Notes: generated by a model from the letters alone, not told the origin. DNA of 64,000 bases from JAEDES01 sp045649455 (GCA_045649455.1 JAZRPV010000058.1:1-64000), one strand, 5' to 3'. Numbered from the stretch's first letter, positions 51,874-61,409 are shown. A program made the numbers and translations.

Positions 51874-52949
51874 ATCCAGTCACCTTTTTTCTTAATTTCC
51901 GCTACTTTAGCATTATGCTCTTGAAGCGTTTTTGTAAAATATATTTTACCATGTTTATCGGCAACAAAGTATAAATATTCATTATTATTTGGATTTATTG
52001 CTGCTTCTAAAGAAGAATCTGATGGATTACAAATTGGTCCGATAGGCATTTTTCCTGCCATTGTTGATGATCTAGTGTTATATGGATTTACTGTATTAAA
52101 TTGTTCTGTAGTTAAATCTTGGTTCATTGGATGTTGTAAAGCATAATATGTTGTAACATCACTTCCTAGATTCATTCCTCTTTGTAATCTATTATTAAAT
52201 ACTGCAACAATATCTTTTCTATTTGTTGTATTTGTTCCTTCTAATTCAGCCATTGATGCCATTGCAATATAATGATGTGGATTAGTAGATATTTTACTTT
52301 TATATTTTTCTAAGATTATTGATGTTTGATCTAACATCTTTTCTATTATAGTTTCTACTGTAACTTTGCTATTTCTAAAATGATATGTATTTGGTGCTAG
52401 ATAACCTTCAAGAGGATAATAAATACCTTGTTGTAATATTGAGTTTGTTAAGAACCAATACTTATTTATTAAAGTATTTAAGTACTCTTTATTATTAATT
52501 GTACTAATTACTGTTTCATAATCATTTTCTGTATATTTTGCTATTGCTTTAGCAAAGTCTGTAATTCTTTCTCCTTCTCTAAATGTAATCTTTATTTCAT
52601 CAGGATTATATGAATTACCCTTTTCTAACATAGTTACTATTTCTTTTAGAGGCATCGATTGTTTCATTTGATATGTTGATGCTTTTAAGTAGTTTGTTTT
52701 TGATACTTTTAAATACACTCTAAAGAAGAATTCACTTCTAATCAATTCTTTATCTTTTAATATAGTTGCTATTTCTTTAGAAGTTGCTCCATTTTTGATA
52801 ACTACTTCTATTTGTTTATCATTATTTTTATCAACCGGACTCATCATTACATTCCATGTAACTATAGCACTTACTAGCAATACAACAATTAGAACTGCTA
52901 TAGATATCAAAGCTATTAATAATGGTTTTGCTCTTCTTTTTACTACCAC
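51867..52949 (-). CDS. mltG: Endolytic murein transglycosylase MltG
   Basis: Cleaves nascent glycan strands and sets their length. 360 residues with a membrane helix (about 10-32), a LysM-like domain (45-120, VVIKNGATSKEIATILKDKELI) and the YceG domain with the catalytic Glu in ASMAELEGTN (near 246; the E of the E-x-E type motif) and the C-terminal motif YNTRSSTMAGKMPIGPICNPS. I choose GTG at 52949 because GGAGG lies five bases before it; ATGs upstream have no ribosome site. Operon order ireB-ruvX-yrzB-mltG is as in Bacillus. Confidence 0.93.
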   Translation of the reverse strand: MVVKRRAKPLLIALISIAVLIVVLLVSAIVTWNVMMSPVDKNNDKQIEVVIKNGATSKEIATILKDKELIRSEFFFRVYLKVSKTNYLKASTYQMKQSMPLKEIVTMLEKGNSYNPDEIKITFREGERITDFAKAIAKYTENDYETVISTINNKEYLNTLINKYWFLTNSILQQGIYYPLEGYLAPNTYHFRNSKVTVETIIEKMLDQTSIILEKYKSKISTNPHHYIAMASMAELEGTNTTNRKDIVAVFNNRLQRGMNLGSDVTTYYALQHPMNQDLTTEQFNTVNPYNTRSSTMAGKMPIGPICNPSDSSLEAAINPNNNEYLYFVADKHGKIYFTKTLQEHNAKVAEIKKKGDWIW

Positions 52950-52977
52950 TGTTGCCTCCATAAAAAATAAAGAGCTA

Positions 52978-53271
52978 TTATTGCTCGTTATTTTCTCCAC
53001 TCATTTTATTTCTTACTTCTTCTTGTAATGTTTCAAGAATTGTTTCAATTACTTTCCATTCTTGTTCAGTTTCAACCGCTCCTAAACGACTTTGTGGGTT
53101 TGTTGGATCATATGTTGATGCATATACAACGATATTTCCTGTTTCGTCTAAAGAGTTATCAGTATAAACGATATAATTGTTTCCATTTTCTTCACTTTCG
53201 AATGTGAATAATACATCATATGTATGTTCTTGTCCTTTTTCATCTAACATTGTAAATGTGTTCTTTTTCAT
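52978..53271 (-). CDS. DUF1292 protein (YrzB-like)
   Basis: 97 residues of the DUF1292 family: FTMLDEKGQEHTYDVLFTFESEENGNNYIVYTD, followed by VYASTYDP and EWKVIETILETLQEE. The function is unknown, but the gene is constantly found between ruvX and mltG in Bacillota. Its start overlaps the ruvX stop by one base (TAATG). Confidence 0.93.
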   Translation of the reverse strand: MKKNTFTMLDEKGQEHTYDVLFTFESEENGNNYIVYTDNSLDETGNIVVYASTYDPTNPQSRLGAVETEQEWKVIETILETLQEEVRNKMSGENNEQ

Positions 53272-53687
53272 TATTTATCTCTCCTATCTAAATACGATTG
53301 TAATATTATAGTAGCTGCGAGGCTGTCGACTACTTTTTTGCGATCTTTTCTTGAGACATTACCCATTATTAACATGTCTGTTGCACTTTTTGTAGTTAAT
53401 CTTTCATCTTGAAGATGAATTGGGATGTCTAATATTTTTTCTAATTGTTCTTTAAATGATAGACTAAGTTCTCCTTTTGGTCCTATAGTGTTATTCATAT
53501 TTTTAGGAAACCCTAATACAATGGCAGCAATATTTAATTCTTCTACGATTGATTTAACTTCATCTAAAAGTCTGTCATATTCTTCATTGTGTCTTATTGT
53601 TTTATATGATGAAGCAATTAATCCTGTTCCATCGCTAACAGCAATCCCTAAGGTTCTACTTCCTAAATCTAGTCCTAAATATTTCAT
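53271..53687 (-). CDS. ruvX: RuvX/YqgF Holliday junction resolvase-like
   Basis: 138 residues, RNase H-like fold. Catalytic Asp in LGLDLGSRTLGIAVSDG (position 6), FPKNMNNTIGPKGE (about 76-89) and DERLTTKSATDML (about 107-119) are the family motifs. Related proteins process pre-16S rRNA or resolve recombination junctions. Overlaps ireB by 4 bases. Confidence 0.94.
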   Translation of the reverse strand: MKYLGLDLGSRTLGIAVSDGTGLIASSYKTIRHNEEYDRLLDEVKSIVEELNIAAIVLGFPKNMNNTIGPKGELSLSFKEQLEKILDIPIHLQDERLTTKSATDMLIMGNVSRKDRKKVVDSLAATIILQSYLDRRDK

Positions 53688-53938
53688 TTATTCTTTTTAT
53701 GAAACTCAATTAGAAGAATTTCTACTATCTTAGCGCGATCGATTTCTTGTATTTTATTTCTAGCATCTTTATAGCTTGAAATATATCCAGGATCACCACT
53801 AATTAGATATCCAACAATTTGATTAATTGGATTATATCCTCTTTCTTCTAATGCTTCATATACCTCTTTTAATACTTGACGTGTCATTTCTGTATCGATT
53901 TCTTTAACGTCAAATAAAGTTGTTTTATCTTGTGACAT
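53684..53938 (-). CDS. ireB: IreB family regulator (UPF0297)
   Basis: 84 residues: TTLFDVKEIDTEMTRQVLKEVYEALEERGYNPINQIVGYLISGDPGYISSYKDARNKI is highly typical of UPF0297/IreB, a small substrate of the PASTA kinase in Enterococcus that affects cephalosporin resistance. First gene of the conserved ireB-ruvX-yrzB-mltG-trmR operon. Confidence 0.95.
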   Translation of the reverse strand: MSQDKTTLFDVKEIDTEMTRQVLKEVYEALEERGYNPINQIVGYLISGDPGYISSYKDARNKIQEIDRAKIVEILLIEFHKKNK

Positions 53939-53969
53939 ATTATCACCTCACTATAATATTTATACTTTT

Positions 53970-53998
53970 ATTCTATCATTTTTTATTTTTAATTACAA
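53970..53998 (-). promoter_or_regulatory. Promoter of the ireB operon
   Basis: Minus-strand TTGTAA (53993-53998), 17 bases, TAGAAT (53970-53975), followed by GAGGTGAT and the ireB start. Confidence 0.75.
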
Positions 53999-54002
53999 GG
54001 TA

Positions 54003-55151
54003 TTATCCTGCATATACAAAGGCCATGTAAATGGCAAATGCAAAGAAAATTATTGTTGTAATTAATCCATTCATTCTTTCAAAATTTGTACTCTTATCTT
54101 TTATTCCTAAAGCAACTGTTGCAAGAGTTCCTCCGATAAGACCTCCTATATGAGCACTATTATCTACTCCTGTCATTACAAATCCTAATACTAAGTTAAA
54201 TACAATTAACGGAATAATTTGACTCTTTATCACGTTTCCTAAATATACTCTGTAATGATATCCAAAGTATACTAGCGCTCCCATTAATCCAAATATTGCT
54301 CCAGATGCACCAATTGATGCTGCATTTCCATTGAAGGTAATTGAGAATAACGATCCCATAACACCTCCAGCAAGATATATCACTGCAAATTTAAATTTAC
54401 CTAGGAAACTTTCGATTTGTGACCCTATAACATATAGAGCATAAGAGTTAAAAATTAAGTGGAAGATGCTTCCATGTAGGAACAATCCTGTAAACAATCT
54501 ATAGTAATGACCATATCTTATACTTGGTCCATGTACACAGAATTGTGCTACCATTGCTTCTGATTGGCCATATAAAAGTGGAATTACAAATATAATTATA
54601 TTAATTGCAAGAATTGCGTAAGTGACTGTAGGGAATTTTGGTTTAAATACTCTCTCTACTTTCTTAGAATCTTCTTGATTATGTTTATTAATATCCTTTG
54701 TAATCTTCATAAATAATTCTACACCTTTTTCATTGTAGATTAATTTTTTTGGAAGATCTGGGAATTTATTTTTAATAATTTGATTCTTTTCCAATTCTTT
54801 TTCGTCTTCTGCTTTTACCCAGAAGAAGTTTGGTATTGGTTCTTCAAATTTAACATTATCTCCTAAATTCACGAATATACTTAATACATTTATGTTAATT
54901 GATAATGTTTTTTTCTTTATTTTTTTAACAATTCTTTGTGTTTTAAATTTATCAAATCCAAATTGTTCATTATTATGAATATAACCTGAAACTATACGTA
55001 CAATTTGACATTCAGAAGATAAGTTTTCCAGCCAAATTTCATTTTCTACACCTTGTAAAATAATGGGATTATAGTTCTTCTCAGTAATAAAATAATGAAG
55101 CAGTTTCATGACAATAACATTTTTTTCGTCTTTCATTATTTCTGATTCCAT
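54003..55151 (-). CDS. Rhomboid family intramembrane serine protease
   Basis: 382 residues. A cytoplasmic N-terminal domain (about 1-175) precedes seven membrane helices, as in B. subtilis YqgP/GluP. Catalytic Ser in SIGASGAIFG (near 284) and His in NSAHIGGLIGG (near 333) form the dyad, and the HGSIFHLIFNSYAL segment (about 228-241) is the oxyanion-region helix. It cleaves membrane proteins within or near the bilayer. GGAGG is seven bases upstream of the ATG. Transcribed singly. Confidence 0.92.
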   Translation of the reverse strand: MESEIMKDEKNVIVMKLLHYFITEKNYNPIILQGVENEIWLENLSSECQIVRIVSGYIHNNEQFGFDKFKTQRIVKKIKKKTLSININVLSIFVNLGDNVKFEEPIPNFFWVKAEDEKELEKNQIIKNKFPDLPKKLIYNEKGVELFMKITKDINKHNQEDSKKVERVFKPKFPTVTYAILAINIIIFVIPLLYGQSEAMVAQFCVHGPSIRYGHYYRLFTGLFLHGSIFHLIFNSYALYVIGSQIESFLGKFKFAVIYLAGGVMGSLFSITFNGNAASIGASGAIFGLMGALVYFGYHYRVYLGNVIKSQIIPLIVFNLVLGFVMTGVDNSAHIGGLIGGTLATVALGIKDKSTNFERMNGLITTIIFFAFAIYMAFVYAG

Positions 55152-55217
55152 TTTTTACCTCCTAAAATACTAATATTATTATAATATAAAACATAAAATA
55201 AAAAAAGAGGTGATTAT

Positions 55218-55676
55218 ATGTTTAAAAAGATTTTATTTTACATTATTTGTCTTGCTCCTTGGTTCTTAAGTAGTATAATTCCAGTTGATTTTGATTACTA
55301 TGATACAATTAACCTTCCCTTCTTTGCACCTGGTAATTGGTTCTATATTATAGCATGGCCTACTGTATATATTTTATTAGCATTTAATCTTTATTTGTTA
55401 TTTAAAGAAATTAGTTTTAGGGATACGCCATGGTCATATAAAATAAGTTTATTTATTAACTATATATTTAACCAAGGATATACTCTTGTTGCATTTGGTT
55501 TAAAAAATAACTTTTTAGGGTTTATATTCTGTTTAGGTAATTTAATAAGTTTATTATTTTTATATGAGGAAACTTATCAATTGAAAATTAGTAAAATTAA
55601 GTTATTATGGCCATATATTTTAATAAGTATATTTGCAGTTATTTTATCTTTTTCTATTTATATTATTAATCTATAA
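55218..55676 (+). CDS. tspO: TspO/MBR family membrane protein
   Basis: 152 residues with five membrane helices. The motif NLPFFAPGNWFYIIAWPTVYILLAFNLYL (about 32-60) corresponds to the TspO signature (KPxxxPPxWxFxxxWxxLYxxMG), and the fourth helix FNQGYTLVAFGLKN to the WNxxWxxxFF region, here diverged. TspO binds porphyrins and is linked to oxidative stress and haem breakdown. GAGGTGAT precedes the ATG. It diverges from the rhomboid gene and converges on the kinase gene. Confidence 0.85.
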   Translation: MFKKILFYIICLAPWFLSSIIPVDFDYYDTINLPFFAPGNWFYIIAWPTVYILLAFNLYLLFKEISFRDTPWSYKISLFINYIFNQGYTLVAFGLKNNFLGFIFCLGNLISLLFLYEETYQLKISKIKLLWPYILISIFAVILSFSIYIINL

Positions 55677-55704
55677 AAAAAGTAATAGTTGGACTATTAC
55701 TTTT
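55677..55704. terminator. Bidirectional terminator between tspO and the kinase gene
   Basis: Stem AAAAGTAATAGT/ACTATTACTTTT with a three-base loop, T-rich on both strands. It serves both convergent genes. Confidence 0.88.
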
Positions 55705-57967
55705 ATTTTTCTAAATAGTTAGTTGTTATTCTAAGAACATTTTTATATTCTTCTTCTAACTTGTTAAAGTTTTCATTTACATATGTTGAATCATTTTCTT
55801 TACTCTTTAATTCGTGTTGATATGCTACATCTGCTAAATTCATAAATCCTAGATATTTACAGTCACTCTTCAACGAATGAACATCTATAGCATAGTTTGG
55901 CATGTCATTATTATTTTTAAATTCTGTAATTCTATTCCATTTACTTGGTAACTCATTATAGAAGTCTTTTATTGTGTCATTGTACATATCCATATCACCT
56001 AGAAGTTCTAAGGCTTTGTCCATATCAACACCATTTTGAATTAAATATTCCTTTGTATTTGTTGATTCTTGTTGTACAGGTTCTTCATATTCTAATATTT
56101 CCAATTGTTCTACTTCTTCTTGTTGTATTTCTTGTTTAGCTTTTTTTGCATTATTTAACACTTCGTTTAATACTTTTACTAATTCATTTTTATCAATTGG
56201 TTTTGCTAAATAACTTGTGAATCCTTCATTTAGATATTTTTCTTTCATACCTGTGATAGCATTTGCAGTTAATGCAACTACTGCCGTATTAAAGTTTGGT
56301 ATTTTCTTTAATTCTTTTAGTGTTTCTGTACCACTCATTTTAGGCATCATATCATCTAATAGAATTACATCATATTTATCATTATTTTGAATACTTTTTA
56401 AACATTCAATTCCGCTTGTGAATGAAGTAATGTTTGTTGCGTTATGTCTTTCTAATAATTTAGTCGCTACTTTTATATTTAATTCATTATCATCAACTAG
56501 TAAAATCTTCTTATCTGTTAAATCTAATGTATTATTGATTTCTTCTTTAGGTTCTTCTACTTTAATATTTTCTATTCTTTGAGATAGAGTTACTGTGAAT
56601 TTAGAACCTTCTCCATAAACTGTATGAACGATTATTTTTCCACCCATCATTTCTACTAGTTGTTTTGTAATTGCTAAACCTAATCCAGTTCCTTCTACAG
56701 TTGTATTTCTATCTTCATCTAAACGTTGGAACTTTTTAAATAGTTTATCAATATCTTCTTTCTTAATTCCTCTACCTGTATCTTCAACAGATATTATTAA
56801 TTTACAAATACCATTTACATTAAAACATGATACTTCATAATGAACATTTCCTTTTGATGTGTACTTGCAGGCATTACTTAATAAGTTTGTAATAACCTTT
56901 TTTATATTAGCATGATCTCCATATAATGTTTCTGGTAAATCTGGTGCAATATTATAAGTGAAATTTAATCCTTTTTCGTTCATTTTAGGTGTTATTAATT
57001 TTGCAAGAGATTCAAATGTCAATCTTGCATTATATGGTGAATTTACTATTTCTAATTTTCCTGCTTCAATCTTAGAAATATCTAAGATACCATTAACAAT
57101 TTCAAGTAATGTTTGAGATGCATTTACAATGTCTTTAGCATTTTCTTTTGCTTCCGTAATTGTATCTGCATTAATAACACATTCACTAAATCCTACGATA
57201 GCATTTAAGGGTGTACGTATTTCATGTGACATACTCGATAAGAAATCTGTTTTAGCATGGTTAGCTTTATCCGCTTGATCTTTGGCTAAGTTTAATTGTT
57301 CAATCATTTTTACATCTGGGTTTTCAATTGTGTTACACATTAAAAATATTAAGAATGTTTCCATTGATGTTGCTAAAGTTAATGCTGGATTAAATTGTTG
57401 GATTAATGCAACTGCTCCACATCCTAAAATATATGCAAAAAGAACAATTGTTTTTTTTCTTTTAATATTTTTAAATTTAAAAGTCATCATAAGTACACAA
57501 ATAAGTGTACAAAGTGCTGATGCAAAATATACAACATTAGCAGATGGTCCAGATGAATACATTACCCATCCTTTACTGTATAAATCAATTGGTAAAATTA
57601 TTACTAATAAACCCATAATTACATCGGCAGCAAAAGCAATTTTTCTTATTAATTTATGTTTTTCAGAAAAATCTTCTTCTCTTGCGTCAATTAATGTTAT
57701 GTATGCTGCATATATGCTAAATAGTATGGCGAATGTTAATAAATATAATAAGAATAATTTATTAATCATTATAGCTATAAAACTTTGTGTTCCTAAATAG
57801 TAAAGTGAAAATATACAACTAAATTCTAAAACAATTCCTATTAAGTTACTTACCATCATAATACTAAACATTTTTGTTTCATATGTTTTGATATGTTTTT
57901 TAGAAAAATATAATATATTTAAAAATATACTATATAAAAAACTTATACATAAAATTGCTATACCCAT
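55703..57967 (-). CDS. Hybrid sensor histidine kinase with receiver and HPt domains
   Basis: 754 residues. About seven or eight membrane helices form the sensor (1-212), a short helix follows, then HisKA with H248 (MSHEIRTPLNAI), HATPase with N and G boxes (NLLSNACKYTSKG, DTGRGIKKED, GTGLGLAI), a receiver with phosphoacceptor D538 (LLDDMMPKMSG) and a C-terminal HPt with H697 (VHSLKSDCKYLG). All four phosphorelay elements are in one protein, as in BarA/ArcB-type kinases. No response regulator gene is adjacent, so the output is unknown. This design is uncommon in low-GC Gram-positive bacteria. Confidence 0.92.
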   Translation of the reverse strand: MGIAILCISFLYSIFLNILYFSKKHIKTYETKMFSIMMVSNLIGIVLEFSCIFSLYYLGTQSFIAIMINKLFLLYLLTFAILFSIYAAYITLIDAREEDFSEKHKLIRKIAFAADVIMGLLVIILPIDLYSKGWVMYSSGPSANVVYFASALCTLICVLMMTFKFKNIKRKKTIVLFAYILGCGAVALIQQFNPALTLATSMETFLIFLMCNTIENPDVKMIEQLNLAKDQADKANHAKTDFLSSMSHEIRTPLNAIVGFSECVINADTITEAKENAKDIVNASQTLLEIVNGILDISKIEAGKLEIVNSPYNARLTFESLAKLITPKMNEKGLNFTYNIAPDLPETLYGDHANIKKVITNLLSNACKYTSKGNVHYEVSCFNVNGICKLIISVEDTGRGIKKEDIDKLFKKFQRLDEDRNTTVEGTGLGLAITKQLVEMMGGKIIVHTVYGEGSKFTVTLSQRIENIKVEEPKEEINNTLDLTDKKILLVDDNELNIKVATKLLERHNATNITSFTSGIECLKSIQNNDKYDVILLDDMMPKMSGTETLKELKKIPNFNTAVVALTANAITGMKEKYLNEGFTSYLAKPIDKNELVKVLNEVLNNAKKAKQEIQQEEVEQLEILEYEEPVQQESTNTKEYLIQNGVDMDKALELLGDMDMYNDTIKDFYNELPSKWNRITEFKNNNDMPNYAIDVHSLKSDCKYLGFMNLADVAYQHELKSKENDSTYVNENFNKLEEEYKNVLRITTNYLEK

Positions 57968-58005
57968 ATTGTTACACCTCTAGTATAAATATATCATATT
58001 TAAAA

Positions 58006-58034
58006 TAAAAAAAATAGATTTGATAATCTATTTT
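58006..58034 (-). terminator. Terminator of the acyl-CoA synthetase-like gene
   Basis: Stem AAATAGATT/AATCTATTT with a short loop and a minus-strand T run, overlapping the stop codon. Confidence 0.85.
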
Positions 58035-59986
58035 TTATATACTTTTGGACTACTTACTACTGGATGTAATTTATATAATCCGTCATAACCAACTTCAACA
58101 GGAATAACACATTTTTCTGTTACACCTTCGGCTTTTAGAGCTTGATTATTTCTTTTTCCACATCCTGTTAGTTCAAATGCTTCATCAAATGAGTGAAGTC
58201 TATAAACTATTCTTGATGCAAATTCTTCTCCAAAATCTCTTATACATCTTTGTTTAGCACTCATTAATATATCTTCGAAATTTGATTTTCCTGGTTGTAA
58301 TTCTACGTGAGCAACATAATAATTTGTTGCTTCATCTTCTATTACTTCACAAGATAGTATATTCTTTGTATCTTTTAAAATTGTATCTGCAATCATAAAT
58401 GGCGGAAGTGTTTCTTTTGATGTTGGAATTCTTCCTTTCATATGTACTCCACCTTTTGCATCTATGAAACTGTATACATTACAATCTCCCCATACTTTTC
58501 CTGTTGCATCAGTTATGAAGAATTTATCTGTTGCTTCTGGATTATTCTTATAGCATTTCATATTACATGGTGAGTTTGCTACTAATCTTCCCATTTGATA
58601 TGGTTCACAATAGTTTCCATTTTCATCAAGTACTGCTACATCTACCATTTGGAACGGATTCATTCCTGCCACATCAGTTTTTCTTCCTGGAATTTTACTT
58701 TGAAGTGCTCTAAATAATATCCAGAATATTCCTCCGTGTTCACAGTCTCCTCCAGCAACAGACATTGTTATTGGCGAAATTGGTGAAGGAATTTTATCTC
58801 TTCCTGCTGATACTTTTCTTAATCCTTTATTAATAAACTTTTCTTCATTTCTTTCTAATGGCTCTCCTACTGAGAACGGAATTAATAAGAAAGGCATTTT
58901 GATATTTTTATATCTTTCATCATACATTGCTTTTTTCATCGTATTTAACCAGAAACTTCTTGTTGCAACTACATAATTTGGTCTATTTATTAATAGTGAA
59001 TCTATAAAGAAATCTTTATCATAAATAGGTTCTAGTGCAAGTCTTGATCCTTGCATTAAAGAGTCTGAAATACTTGCGATTATATCTGTATTTGAATGTG
59101 TTGGAATTTGTGCTTGAATAGTAAACTCTTTCATTGATGCTGATTTTTGCACATCAGTATCATGACATCTTCCAATTGTAATAAAACTTCTTACAGTATG
59201 AACAATAGCTTTTGCACGTGATGAGTTTGTTGAACCAGATGAGTATGTAATTGTAAATTCATCATCTAAATTAACATCTGAGATTAATTCTCCTTGATAA
59301 TCTTTACCACTTTGAACAAATTCATTTATATCTTGAATGTTTGAATTTTGTGATTTATGTTCTTCAACTGTATTAACAAATTTACCATGTTTTTTATCAT
59401 ATTCTTCATATAAATTCGATGTTTTTGGAAGTGAATCAGTTAATGATGTCATAATTATATTTGAAATATGACTTCTATCGATTGAATCTTTTAATTCTTC
59501 GTATTTTCCATCTTCTACAAACATGATTTCTGAATTACATCCATCTATTATTTCAGTTATATATTCTGGATCAAATTCTTCATTAAAGATATTTGCTTTT
59601 GCTCCTACCATACTGATTGCACCAAGTAAATATACTAACTCTGGTGTATTTGACATACAGATTGGAATTTCTGTACCCTTTTCAACTCCCTGTTGTCTTA
59701 ATGCCTTAGCATACTCTTTCATATGTTCAAACATTTCACCATATGTTACTTCTGTACCTCTATAGAATAATGCTATATCATCTAAAGTTTGTTCATTTCT
59801 TAAATATAATTCTTCAAACCAAGAATGATTATGATTTGCTTCTAAATCTTCCAATACACCTTGAATGAATTTATCATTTTTCTCTTTTTTTCTTTCAGCG
59901 AAACTTTTTCTAGTAATGTAACCTTCTTGTGTTCTAAAACTTGCTTTCTTATTTAATGTTTCTATTATTTTCTTTATATTAATCAT
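58028..59986 (-). CDS. Acyl-CoA synthetase/AMP-ligase-like enzyme
   Basis: 652 residues of the ANL adenylating superfamily. The phosphate-binding loop reads ITYSSGSTNSSRAKAIVH (about 247-264), close to the YSSGSTGxPKAI consensus, and the N-terminal VTYGEMFEHMKEYAKALRQQGV is typical. The A8 hinge is diverged (WGDCNVYSFIDAKGGVHMKGRI), and a candidate catalytic Lys is near the end (CGKRNNQALK). A 55-residue N-terminal extension precedes the domain. Substrate is unknown: acyl-CoA, aryl-CoA or a fatty acid are all possible. Monocistronic. Confidence 0.82.
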   Translation of the reverse strand: MINIKKIIETLNKKASFRTQEGYITRKSFAERKKEKNDKFIQGVLEDLEANHNHSWFEELYLRNEQTLDDIALFYRGTEVTYGEMFEHMKEYAKALRQQGVEKGTEIPICMSNTPELVYLLGAISMVGAKANIFNEEFDPEYITEIIDGCNSEIMFVEDGKYEELKDSIDRSHISNIIMTSLTDSLPKTSNLYEEYDKKHGKFVNTVEEHKSQNSNIQDINEFVQSGKDYQGELISDVNLDDEFTITYSSGSTNSSRAKAIVHTVRSFITIGRCHDTDVQKSASMKEFTIQAQIPTHSNTDIIASISDSLMQGSRLALEPIYDKDFFIDSLLINRPNYVVATRSFWLNTMKKAMYDERYKNIKMPFLLIPFSVGEPLERNEEKFINKGLRKVSAGRDKIPSPISPITMSVAGGDCEHGGIFWILFRALQSKIPGRKTDVAGMNPFQMVDVAVLDENGNYCEPYQMGRLVANSPCNMKCYKNNPEATDKFFITDATGKVWGDCNVYSFIDAKGGVHMKGRIPTSKETLPPFMIADTILKDTKNILSCEVIEDEATNYYVAHVELQPGKSNFEDILMSAKQRCIRDFGEEFASRIVYRLHSFDEAFELTGCGKRNNQALKAEGVTEKCVIPVEVGYDGLYKLHPVVSSPKVYKK

Positions 59987-60071
59987 TGGAACCCTCCTAT
60001 ATAGATTATACTCTCAAAATAATTATTTCATATTATTTTTTTAGTTGTCAATAAATTAGACTTTTATTGTC

Positions 60072-60098
60072 AAAAAAAAATACTAATTTCTTAGTATT
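60072..60098 (-). terminator. Terminator of the Nudix-rluD transcript
   Basis: Stem AATACTAA/TTAGTATT with a four-base loop (60079-60098) and nine T on the minus strand. Confidence 0.85.
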
Positions 60099-60522
60099 TT
60101 ATATTTTCTATAACATATTTTGCGAATGGCGATAAGTCGTCTTTATTTAACGTTTTTATGTCATACCAGTTGCAACCCTCTGAATCTAGGAAATCTGGTG
60201 TATCTTTTAATTTTTCTTCTTTTATTTCTACTTTATATAATATTCCGATGTGATGTAAATCTTCTTTTGTATCTTCTGTCATTTGCCAAATTATATTAGT
60301 AGAGGTTACGCCAAATAGTTCTTTATTAACTACCGTTACATCAGCTTCTTCTTGTAGTTCTCTTATTAAAGTTTCTTCGGGAGTTTCTGTATGTTCAATT
60401 CCTCCACCTGGTAAATCTAATTTTCCTTTATATCCACCGCGTGCCTTTTTGATTAAAGCAATTTTTTCATCTTTAATAATTATTCCATATGATCCTATAT
60501 GAGTTTTAACAACTGTATTCAT
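60091..60522 (-). CDS. Nudix hydrolase
   Basis: 143 residues. The Nudix box is GGIEHTETPEETLIRELQEEADV (about 38-60), fitting Gx5Ex7REUxEEx(G)U, with Asp replacing the last Gly. MutT-like proteins of this size hydrolyse nucleoside diphosphates linked to another moiety; the substrate cannot be told. It begins two bases after the rluD stop, so the two are in one operon. Confidence 0.92.
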   Translation of the reverse strand: MNTVVKTHIGSYGIIIKDEKIALIKKARGGYKGKLDLPGGGIEHTETPEETLIRELQEEADVTVVNKELFGVTSTNIIWQMTEDTKEDLHHIGILYKVEIKEEKLKDTPDFLDSEGCNWYDIKTLNKDDLSPFAKYVIENIKY

Positions 60523-60524
60523 AA

Positions 60525-61409
60525 TTATTCTCCTTCTAATTCATTTAATTTATCTTGAAACTCTTTTGGAGGTTCAACTGTAAATGATAATAATTTGTTT
60601 GTTCTTGGATGAACAAATTCAATATATTTAGAATGAAGCATTTGACCAAAGTCTGTTGCTTTCTTTTTACAGTATGTTGGATCATTATTTACTGGATATC
60701 CAATATATGCTAAGTGAACTCTAATTTGATGAGTTCTTCCTGTTTCAAGAATACATTCTAGTAATGTATTTTCTTTATATTGTTTTAATACTCTAAAGTG
60801 AGTTATGGCATCTTTAGCATTAATATCTGTAACAGTCATTTGTTGTCTATTATTAGGATCTCTTCCTATTGGTGCATCAATTGTACCAGTGTCATGTTTA
60901 ATTAAACCATTTACGATTGCAAGATAATGTCTTTTTACGTCTTTTTTAGAAATCATATCTGATAGACGTTCATGAGTCCATTCGTTTTTTGCAACTAACA
61001 TTACTCCACTTGTGTCTTTATCTAAACGGTGAACAATCCCTGGTCTTATCTTATCCTTTGATTCAATATTAAAATGATATAAAAGTGCATTTACTAATGT
61101 TCCTGTATAGTGTCCTGCTGCTGGATGAACTACCATTCCACTTGGCTTATTAATTACTAATAAGTCATCATCTTCATATACAATATCCAATGGTATATTT
61201 TCTGGTTCTACTTTCATTTCATAATCTAAATCATCATTTATTTCTATTTCATCATTTAATTTTACTTGATAACTTCCGTTTACATTTTTTCCATTAACTG
61301 TTACTAAATCTTCTTTAATAAGTTTTTGAATTTTACTTCTTGAAAGTTCTAATTTTTCTGCTAAATAAGTATCTAATCTAGATGTTGTTTCTTCTTCTAC
61401 TCTTATCAT
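60525..61409 (-). CDS. rluD: RluD-like 23S rRNA pseudouridine synthase
   Basis: 294 residues: an S4 RNA-binding domain (about 10-60, RLDTYLAEKLELSRSKIQKLIKEDLVTVNG) and the pseudouridine synthase domain with catalytic Asp in VHRLDKDTSGVMLVAK (near 139). The end LLECILETGRTHQIRVHLAYIGYPV is standard. Downstream of lspA, as in many Bacillota, where lspA-rluD is a conserved pair; here a 122-residue membrane gene is inserted between them. Confidence 0.94.
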   Translation of the reverse strand: MIRVEEETTSRLDTYLAEKLELSRSKIQKLIKEDLVTVNGKNVNGSYQVKLNDEIEINDDLDYEMKVEPENIPLDIVYEDDDLLVINKPSGMVVHPAAGHYTGTLVNALLYHFNIESKDKIRPGIVHRLDKDTSGVMLVAKNEWTHERLSDMISKKDVKRHYLAIVNGLIKHDTGTIDAPIGRDPNNRQQMTVTDINAKDAITHFRVLKQYKENTLLECILETGRTHQIRVHLAYIGYPVNNDPTYCKKKATDFGQMLHSKYIEFVHPRTNKLLSFTVEPPKEFQDKLNELEGE

